Shown: in pieces, positions 7,039 through 11,015 of the stretch
Position numbering within the stretch: position 1 is the stretch's first letter
Layout: the number at the start of each line of letters is the position of its first letter
NCBI GenBank assembly: GCA_037969155.1
Contig: JBBKWW010000130.1
Coordinates: 1-11,015, forward strand
Reading direction: 5' to 3'
Origin: JAYXXU01 sp037969155
GTDB lineage: Bacteria > Pseudomonadota > Gammaproteobacteria > Pseudomonadales > Moraxellaceae
Length of the DNA: 11,015 nucleotides
Made by a program: the position numbers and the translations under genes
The notes under the pieces: generated by a model
The model's database searches: none
Told to the model about the DNA's origin: nothing
What the model saw: only the letters and a program-made list of their open reading frames with translations

Positions 7039-7059
7039 TCTACAGTCAGTCTCTGTAGA
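7039..7059. repeat. Hairpin TCTACAG/CTGTAGA
   Basis: Perfect 7-bp arms (7039-7045 and 7053-7059) around a 7-nt loop. With a 2-nt bulge the stem can continue through GCC/GGC-type flanks. It lies about 75 bp upstream of the small lipoprotein gene and 290 bp upstream of gshA. It could be an operator dyad or an RNA hairpin. Confidence 0.35.
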
Positions 7060-7235
7060 CAGGTGGCCTTAATCACAGCGCTATCATCACTCAAAGATGC
7101 TTGTCGGCAGCACGCTAGCGCCGCATTGCGGTGTGGATAGTGGCTCATACGTTGAATAGATGCTGTTGCATCGCTTGAACTCGTGCCTATCCGCCCACAT
7201 GATGGTGAGGGAGATCTGTTCACTTGAGCGGATTG

Positions 7236-7263
7236 GCTACAAAATCGAATCGTGTTTTGTGGC
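7236..7263 (+). promoter_or_regulatory. Hairpin in the presumed gshA leader
   Basis: GCTACAAAA (7236-7244) pairs with TTTTGTGGC (7255-7263) in a 9-bp stem with one G-U wobble and a 10-nt loop. It sits about 80 bp before the gshA start and could be part of the 5' leader or a protein site. No riboswitch class is recognised. Confidence 0.3.
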
Positions 7264-7345
7264 TGATCAGTTGATGATACACAGAGTTTTTACCAAACCA
7301 CGGTTTTTCAGTAATGATCTGCGCACCGGTGAATGAGTGTTGTGT

Positions 7346-8974
7346 ATGAATAATCTAATCTCGGCCTTGGCGCCTATGCCTGCTTGGTTGACACCAGAAC
7401 GATTGACCGGCATGCGGCGCGGCATTGAGCGTGAGACTTTACGCATGCAGTCCGATGGTTTTATTGCTAAAACCGCACATCCCGCAGCACTGGGTTCGGC
7501 ATTGACTCATCCATATATTACGACAGATTATTCTGAAGCATTATTGGAGCTGATCACGCCACCACTCGACAGTCCGCAGGAGACCTTGGGCTTCTTGCGC
7601 GATTTACACGCGGTGGTGCAGCAGCATTTACCTGCGGGCGAAACCTTGTGGCCGTTGTCGATGCCATGCTTGTTAGATGCCACCGAAAGCCAAATTCCGT
7701 TGGCGCAGTATGGGCGGTCGAATCTGGGTCAGTTGAAAACTTTGTATCGGCATGGCTTGGGTTTACGCTATGGCCGTCGCATGCAGACCATTGCGGGGTT
7801 GCATTATAATTTATCGTTTCCACGTGAATTGTTTGCAGCTTGGCAGACGGCAGAAACTGCGCTAGATAGGGGAGCTGAACCGACATCGCTGCAAGCATTT
7901 ATTGATGCACGCTATTTGGGTTTAATTCGTAATTTTAGTCGGCTGACCCCATTGGTGACCTACCTGCTCGGTGCAAGTCCCGCCGTCTGTGCGTGTTTTT
8001 TGAAGGGCCGCCAGCATCAGTTACAGCCACTGGTCAAAGGCACATTGCATCTACCTTATGCCACAGCGTTACGCATGGGTAAGTTGGGCTATCAAAATAG
8101 CTCACAACGTCAATTAGGTATTCATTACAATGATTTGGCGGGCTATATTGCGGGTGTGCGACAGGCGATTGCAACACCATATGCGGACTTTGCAGCACTC
8201 GGCTTAGATGATGCAGAAGGCAATCCGATCCAGATCAATGATCATGTGCTACAGATTGAAAATGAATACTACAGCATGGTACGCCCCAAACAGGTGGCGC
8301 AGGCGGGCGAAAGCCCTGCGCAAGCCTTGGAACAACGTGGCATCGGTTATGTGGAGCTGCGTGCTGTCGATATTGATCCGTACAGCGTGATTGGTATTGA
8401 GCTCGACACGGCGTGTTTTTTGGAAGTATTGGCCTTGTCAGCATTGTTGACCCCAAGTCCGAATTTGTATTTTAGTGAAGAAGAACGGATTGCGCGTAAT
8501 CAAAGTCGCATCGTGGACACGGGTCGTCAGCCGGAGTTGATGTTTGAGTTGCCTGTAGGGGAAATGCCGTTCCACACGTGGGCGACCCAGCAGCTCGATG
8601 CGATGCAGCATGCCGCACAGTTACTCGATCAGGCACAGGGCGGCCAAGCATATCAGCAGGCCTTGCAGGTCATGCAGCAGCGGGTTGATGATGCGAATCA
8701 GACCAAATCTGCACAGATTTTGGCTGATACACACGCCGCGGGGGGGAGTTGGCGCTTTGGCTACGACAAGGCGGTAGAGCATGCCGCGACGCTGCTACAG
8801 TCACCGATTACCCCTGAGGTTGCGGCGACATTTGAACAACTGGCGATACAGTCACAGCAGCAGCAGGTTGTGATTGAGCAGTCAGATCAGGTTGGTTTTA
8901 CAGAGTTTTTAGCCGGTTATCGTCAGCGTGTTCCTACCGTACAGCAAGAGCCTAGAGAGAGTATGTCGTCATGA
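7346..8974 (+). CDS. gshA: Glutamate-cysteine ligase (gamma-glutamylcysteine synthetase)
   Basis: A 542-aa protein that carries out the ATP-dependent joining of L-glutamate gamma-carboxylate to L-cysteine, the first and rate-limiting step of glutathione synthesis, in the cytoplasm. It belongs to the proteobacterial GshA type (E. coli enzyme about 518 aa). Diagnostic segments: GMRRGIERETLRM (22-34), TTDYSEALLELITPP (59-73), AGLHYNLSFP, LRMGKLGYQNSSQRQLG, then INDHVLQIENEYYSMVRPK and GYVELRAVDIDPYSVIG, all conserved in order. The extra length is mostly a Gln-rich C-terminal tail (QSQQQQVVIEQ). The ATG at 7346 is preferred over an in-frame GTG at 7337, since the conserved family start is near MNNLISALAPMP; the ribosome site is weak (TGAG at 7334-7337). 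The stop overlaps the dsbB start by ATGA, so the two are probably co-transcribed and translationally coupled. Confidence 0.97.
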   Translation: MNNLISALAPMPAWLTPERLTGMRRGIERETLRMQSDGFIAKTAHPAALGSALTHPYITTDYSEALLELITPPLDSPQETLGFLRDLHAVVQQHLPAGETLWPLSMPCLLDATESQIPLAQYGRSNLGQLKTLYRHGLGLRYGRRMQTIAGLHYNLSFPRELFAAWQTAETALDRGAEPTSLQAFIDARYLGLIRNFSRLTPLVTYLLGASPAVCACFLKGRQHQLQPLVKGTLHLPYATALRMGKLGYQNSSQRQLGIHYNDLAGYIAGVRQAIATPYADFAALGLDDAEGNPIQINDHVLQIENEYYSMVRPKQVAQAGESPAQALEQRGIGYVELRAVDIDPYSVIGIELDTACFLEVLALSALLTPSPNLYFSEEERIARNQSRIVDTGRQPELMFELPVGEMPFHTWATQQLDAMQHAAQLLDQAQGGQAYQQALQVMQQRVDDANQTKSAQILADTHAAGGSWRFGYDKAVEHAATLLQSPITPEVAATFEQLAIQSQQQQVVIEQSDQVGFTEFLAGYRQRVPTVQQEPRESMSS

Positions 8975-9471
8975 TAGATTACCGACAAATCAGCTATCGG
9001 CAGGTCAGTTTTGCATTGTTTTTGGCCGCAGTGTCGGGCATGGCGTTTGCGCTGTATTTACAACATGGCGTGGGCTTAGAGCCCTGTCCACTGTGTATTT
9101 TTCAGCGGGTTGGCCTGATGGGGATGGGGCTGTTTGCGCTCATTGCTGCGTTACACAATCCGCAAGCGTTGTGGTTGCGGCGGGTCTATGCGGGTTTGGC
9201 GGGTTTAAGCATTCTGTGGTCGACCAGTGTGGCGGCGCGGCATGTGTGGTTGCAGCATTTGCCGCCAGAAGATGTACCGGCCTGTGGGCCCGGCTTAGAC
9301 TACTGGTTAGATGTGTTTCCGATGAAGGAGGTGATCCAAAAAGTGCTGCACGGCTCGGGTGAGTGTGCGGTGATTGATTGGACGTTGTTGGGGTTGTCAT
9401 TGCCGACGTTGTCTGTGGCGTTTTTTAGTGTGCTGCTGGTCGGTTGTGTGTGGCAGGTGGTTCGCCGTTGA
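8971..9471 (+). CDS. dsbB: Disulfide bond formation protein B
   Basis: A 166-aa inner-membrane quinone reductase that reoxidises DsbA and passes electrons to ubiquinone or menaquinone. Four hydrophobic segments are visible (about 13-31, 45-62, 70-88, 139-162). The first periplasmic loop has EPCPLCIFQR with the redox pair Cys39-Cys42, and Arg46 corresponds to the quinone-associated Arg48 of E. coli DsbB. The second loop carries Cys105 (PACGPGLDYW) and Cys132 (GSGECA), equivalent to Cys104 and Cys130. All four essential cysteines and the Arg are present, and length fits the family (E. coli 176 aa), so it should be functional. The start ATG overlaps the gshA stop by 4 bases. No dsbA is in the window. 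Confidence 0.96.
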   Translation: MIDYRQISYRQVSFALFLAAVSGMAFALYLQHGVGLEPCPLCIFQRVGLMGMGLFALIAALHNPQALWLRRVYAGLAGLSILWSTSVAARHVWLQHLPPEDVPACGPGLDYWLDVFPMKEVIQKVLHGSGECAVIDWTLLGLSLPTLSVAFFSVLLVGCVWQVVRR

Positions 9472-9502
9472 ACATATTGATTTAAATGAAGTTTATTTAG
9501 AT

Positions 9503-9555
9503 GGGTCAAATCGATTGTTCGGTTCTTCGTGTGCAGAACGGTTTGATTTGTACCC
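9503..9555. terminator. Imperfect stem-loop after dsbB
   Basis: GGGTCAAATC (9503-9512) pairs with GATTTG-T-ACCC (9545-9555) with one bulged T, and an inner hairpin GTTCT/AGAAC (9522-9526, 9535-9539) has an 8-nt loop. It lies 31 bp past the dsbB stop and could end the gshA-dsbB transcript. There is no clear T-run, so this is only a candidate. Confidence 0.35.
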
Positions 9556-9591
9556 TTAATACCAGCATGTTACATTCCACTTGGTGGCAAT

Positions 9592-9603
9592 AGCAATATT
9601 GCT
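9592..9603. repeat. 12-bp perfect palindrome AGCAATATTGCT
   Basis: A perfect 12-bp palindrome in the spacer between dsbB and the DUF2971-like gene, 10 bp before the larger structured element at 9613. It may be an operator for the downstream gene or a trace of an insertion boundary. Nothing further supports a role. Confidence 0.3.
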
Positions 9604-9612
9604 TTTAAGACG

Positions 9613-9686
9613 TAAAATTAGCAGGATATACATCGGGATGAAAGCAGCTTATGCATCAAAACCGCCGTATATCCTTAGTTATTTTA
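9613..9686. repeat. Long imperfect hairpin upstream of the DUF2971-like gene
   Basis: Arms pair in layers. TAAAAT (9613-9618) pairs with ATTTTA (9681-9686). After a small internal loop, AGGATATAC (9623-9631) pairs with GTATATCCT (9667-9675). After a 2x2 loop, CGG (9634-9636) pairs with CCG (9662-9664). With a bulged AAAA, GATG (9637-9640) pairs with CATC (9654-9657) around a 13-nt loop. It ends just before the Shine-Dalgarno of the next gene. It looks like a recombination-site or leader-RNA fold, but lacks a GTTRRRY core, so I do not call it attC. Confidence 0.5.
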
Positions 9687-9702
9687 TAAAAAGGTATCGT
9701 TA

Positions 9703-10452
9703 ATGCAAAATGCGCCGAAACAGCCAGAAGAAGATCATGTGATCTGGCGATATATAAGCTTGGATAAATACTTAGATCTGCTTCTTACAGAATCGATAAA
9801 ATTCACACAGGTTGATATTGCAGCTGATCAGTTAGAAATTTTACTTATGTTAAATACTCTGGAAAAAAGCGGAAAGTTAATTGGAAAAGAATACATTGTA
9901 GACGGCGCTAAATTCCATATAGATATTCTGAGAAAGTCACATTATATAAGTTGTTGGACAGGTAAAGAGCACGAATGTAGATCTCTTTGGTTCGCTTATT
10001 TAGGGGAATCAAGAATAGGTGTGGCAATAAAGACCACTGTTGGTAAATTTATTCGAAGTGTTGACTGGGAAGGGTTTGGGTTTGATTATAGACAAGTAGA
10101 TTATAGGAATGTTTTCGAAGATACAGAAGAGCTACAAGTCAATACAACTCTTCTTAACGTAAAAGCACCAGCATATTCCTCTGAATCAGAGATACGCTTT
10201 ACTATTAATAAGAATTTGATCGAGATATCTGATGGTGAGTTATCTGAGTTAAATCCGCCACGTCAAGTACCAATCGAATCTTTGCCTAAAGTTATTGCCC
10301 TAAAAGTTGATTTAGTTGGTCTAATAGATGAAGTCTGGGTTTCTCCATATTGCCAATCGTGGCAGATAGAAACTATCAAGTCTTTAACAAGTAAATTAGC
10401 GCCGGATGCAAATCTAAAACTAAGACGGTCTGACTTAAATGAACGAATATAA
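9703..10452 (+). CDS. DUF2971-like protein, probable cassette-borne gene
   Basis: A 249-aa soluble protein. AAGG (9691-9694) lies 8 nt before the ATG. The N-terminus VIWRYISLDKYLDLL (13-27) with KFTQVD (33-38), the central YISCWTGKEHECRSLWFAY (81-99) followed by GVAIKTT (106-112), the ESEIRF segment (161-166) and the C-terminal VWVSPYC...IKSL all match the order of conserved blocks in DUF2971 proteins. That family has no established biochemical function; members are frequent in integron cassettes and other mobile DNA. Base and codon use is clearly more AT-rich than in gshA and dsbB just upstream, which suggests recent acquisition. The TAA stop lies inside the R''-like end of an attC-like site, the usual geometry in gene cassettes. 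No signal peptide or membrane segment. Confidence 0.72.
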   Translation: MQNAPKQPEEDHVIWRYISLDKYLDLLLTESIKFTQVDIAADQLEILLMLNTLEKSGKLIGKEYIVDGAKFHIDILRKSHYISCWTGKEHECRSLWFAYLGESRIGVAIKTTVGKFIRSVDWEGFGFDYRQVDYRNVFEDTEELQVNTTLLNVKAPAYSSESEIRFTINKNLIEISDGELSELNPPRQVPIESLPKVIALKVDLVGLIDEVWVSPYCQSWQIETIKSLTSKLAPDANLKLRRSDLNERI

Positions 10453-10548
10453 ATATTTGCTCCTGCTGATATTTTTTCTGTTACTCCTTTTGTGCTATAC
10501 AGCACAAAAGCATCCACTCCAAAAATCCAGCAGAGCAAGGCGTTAGGC
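10447..10548 (+). other. attC: Integron attC-like recombination site
   Basis: The 3' end has a canonical R' box GTTAGGC (10542-10548, fits GTTRRRY). An outer stem TTGCTC-[C]-TGCTG (10457-10468) pairs with CAGCAGAGCAA (10528-10538). The unpaired C10463 is a single extra base in the L'' arm, read as G on the bottom strand, exactly where attC sites carry an extrahelical base. ATTTTT (10471-10476) pairs with AAAAAT (10521-10526). An 11x11 unpaired central spacer follows, then a 9-bp terminal hairpin TTTTGTGCT-ATAC-AGCACAAAA (10488-10509). The R'' position reads ATATAAA (10447-10453), 5 of 7 to RYYYAAC, and contains the stop codon of the upstream gene. The main weakness is this degenerate R'' (AAA in place of AAC). 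The next gene begins 5 nt after the core. Confidence 0.78.
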
Positions 10549-10553
10549 TTCTC

Positions 10554-10787
10554 ATGGAAAAATTAGAGTTCGACGAAACTGACCCGTGGCATAAAAATTC
10601 CGCACTTATATTCAGTTTTATATGCCAATACTGCGAAGAAGATATCTACTTCGAAGATGTCCCAGAATGTGACTGGGGTAAGTTTGAAGAAGCATGTGTA
10701 TTGTTAACAATAGAAGCTAAGAGGCGAGGCTGGAAATATATAGACGATTTTAGCTTTTCATGCCCTACTTGCTCAAATAAAATATAA
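10554..10787 (+). CDS. Small protein with two CxxC motifs, probable cassette gene
   Basis: A 77-aa acidic protein starting 5 nt after the attC-like core GTTAGGC, the spacing expected of a gene in a cassette. AGG inside the core (10545-10547) could serve as a weak ribosome site. Cys24-x2-Cys27 (CQYC) and Cys70-x2-Cys73 (CPTC) flank an Asp/Glu/Trp-rich middle, which suggests a single zinc site closing the two ends of the chain, as in a zinc ribbon with a large insertion. Two other cysteines (39, 48) are present. I do not recognise the family. No signal peptide or membrane segment. Base use is AT-rich like the DUF2971-like gene. Confidence 0.65.
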   Translation: MEKLEFDETDPWHKNSALIFSFICQYCEEDIYFEDVPECDWGKFEEACVLLTIEAKRRGWKYIDDFSFSCPTCSNKI

Positions 10788-10810
10788 TCGTATTGGTGTA
10801 TTTCGAATCC

Positions 10811-10827
10811 ATTTTTTAATAAAAAAT
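10811..10827. repeat. AT-only hairpin after the CxxC gene
   Basis: ATTTTTT (10811-10817) and AAAAAAT (10821-10827) form perfect arms around AAT, 23 bp after the stop codon. AT-only, so thermodynamically weak; it could act with the T-run as a poor terminator on plus or minus. Confidence 0.25.
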
Positions 10828-10857
10828 TTAATTACTGAAAATAAGCAGCCAAATAAG

Positions 10858-10988
10858 TCGCTTAAGTATGTTCGGCCAAACTTGCGCGTCAACTGAGACA
10901 AGCACCCAGCCGATTATTGTGTTATGTTTGATAGCTCTAAGGTGCTCTCAGTCTTTAATTTTGTTGTGGGTACTTGCCCGTTAAGCGA
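10858..10988. other. attC: Second attC-like dyad at the window edge
   Basis: TCGCTTAA (10858-10865) and TTAAGCGA (10981-10988) are perfect 8-bp inverted arms, about 115 bp apart. The right arm belongs to GTTAAGC (10980-10986), which fits GTTRRRY, and the left to GCTTAAG, one base off RYYYAAC. Inside, CTGAGA-(CAA)-GCACC pairs with GGTGC-TCTCAG with one 3-nt bulge. The size is that of large, VCR-like attC sites. L' and L'' arms are not convincingly paired, and the site begins 70 bp after the preceding gene instead of at its stop, so this is much weaker than the first site. Confidence 0.4.
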
Positions 10989-11015
10989 GTAGTTACATCA
11001 ACTCAGCTCAGCACA

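Larger units (their letters stand above)
6990..7345. other. Gene-free region upstream of gshA
   Basis: About 355-385 bp without a convincing gene. A 64-codon open frame on minus (7029-7223) has no ribosome site and no motif, and I do not accept it. The region must hold the divergent promoters of the small lipoprotein and of gshA, but no good -35/-10 pair stands out. Two hairpins (7039-7059 and 7236-7263) and a small AAACC/GGTTT dyad followed by TT (7295-7308) are the only structure seen. Confidence 0.5.

Noticed and set aside
7029..7223. 64-codon minus-strand frame upstream of gshA
   Set aside because: No ribosome site, no recognisable motif, and a low-complexity Ser/Arg-like composition; the space is better explained as regulatory.
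8928..9362. 144-codon plus-strand frame overlapping the gshA end and dsbB
   Set aside because: The dsbB frame has all four conserved cysteines and four membrane segments; this frame is a +1 shadow.
9613..9705. attC or attI site directly upstream of the DUF2971-like gene
   Set aside because: The hairpin is strong, but neither GTTATTT (9678 onward) nor GTTAATG (9699-9705) fits GTTRRRY, and no matching R'' is seen.
10263..10538. 91-codon minus-strand frame over the end of the DUF2971-like gene and the attC-like site
   Set aside because: Antisense to conserved DUF2971 blocks and spans the hairpin; no start signal or motif.

Overview
The window looks like a chromosomal segment of a gammaproteobacterium of intermediate GC. 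The GshA and DsbB are clearly proteobacterial. The mix of small lipoproteins, an EphD-like hydrolase and IS605-type tnpB suggests something near Moraxellaceae/Pseudomonadales, but the genus is an inference I cannot check here. No rRNA, tRNA or CRISPR array is visible.

Left end (1 to about 570): the 5' part of an IS200/IS605-family tnpB on the minus strand, cut by the window edge, with its palindromic left end next to a hydrolase gene. From 606 to 2201: an epoxide-hydrolase-like alpha/beta hydrolase with an Asp nucleophile; a convergent small Pro/Gln-rich protein of unknown function; and, divergent from that, a small HNH-type zinc protein. A 15-bp dyad lies between the divergent pair.

Middle (2326 to 6989): three predicted lipoproteins. 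A YfbK-like von Willebrand A protein on plus is convergent with a 697-aa lipoprotein carrying two tandem 90-residue beta-sandwich-like repeats, which follows a short CC0125/CC1285-type lipoprotein on minus. All three should sit on membranes facing the periplasm or outside. About 380 bp then holds no gene and contains two hairpins.

From 7346 to 9471: gshA and dsbB overlap by ATGA. This gives a two-gene thiol-redox operon: cytoplasmic glutathione synthesis coupled to inner-membrane reoxidation of the periplasmic disulfide machinery.

Right end (9472 to 11015): base composition becomes visibly AT-richer and the gene style changes. A DUF2971-like gene is followed by a 102-bp folded site ending in GTTAGGC. 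That site has the layout of an integron attC: paired outer stem, one extrahelical base in the L'' arm, central unpaired spacer, terminal hairpin. Five bases after the core begins a 77-aa two-CxxC protein. A second, weaker attC-like dyad ending in GTTAAGC lies at the right edge. I read this as the edge of a gene-cassette array, either a chromosomal integron or an attC cluster without a visible integrase. This is the most interesting signal in the window.
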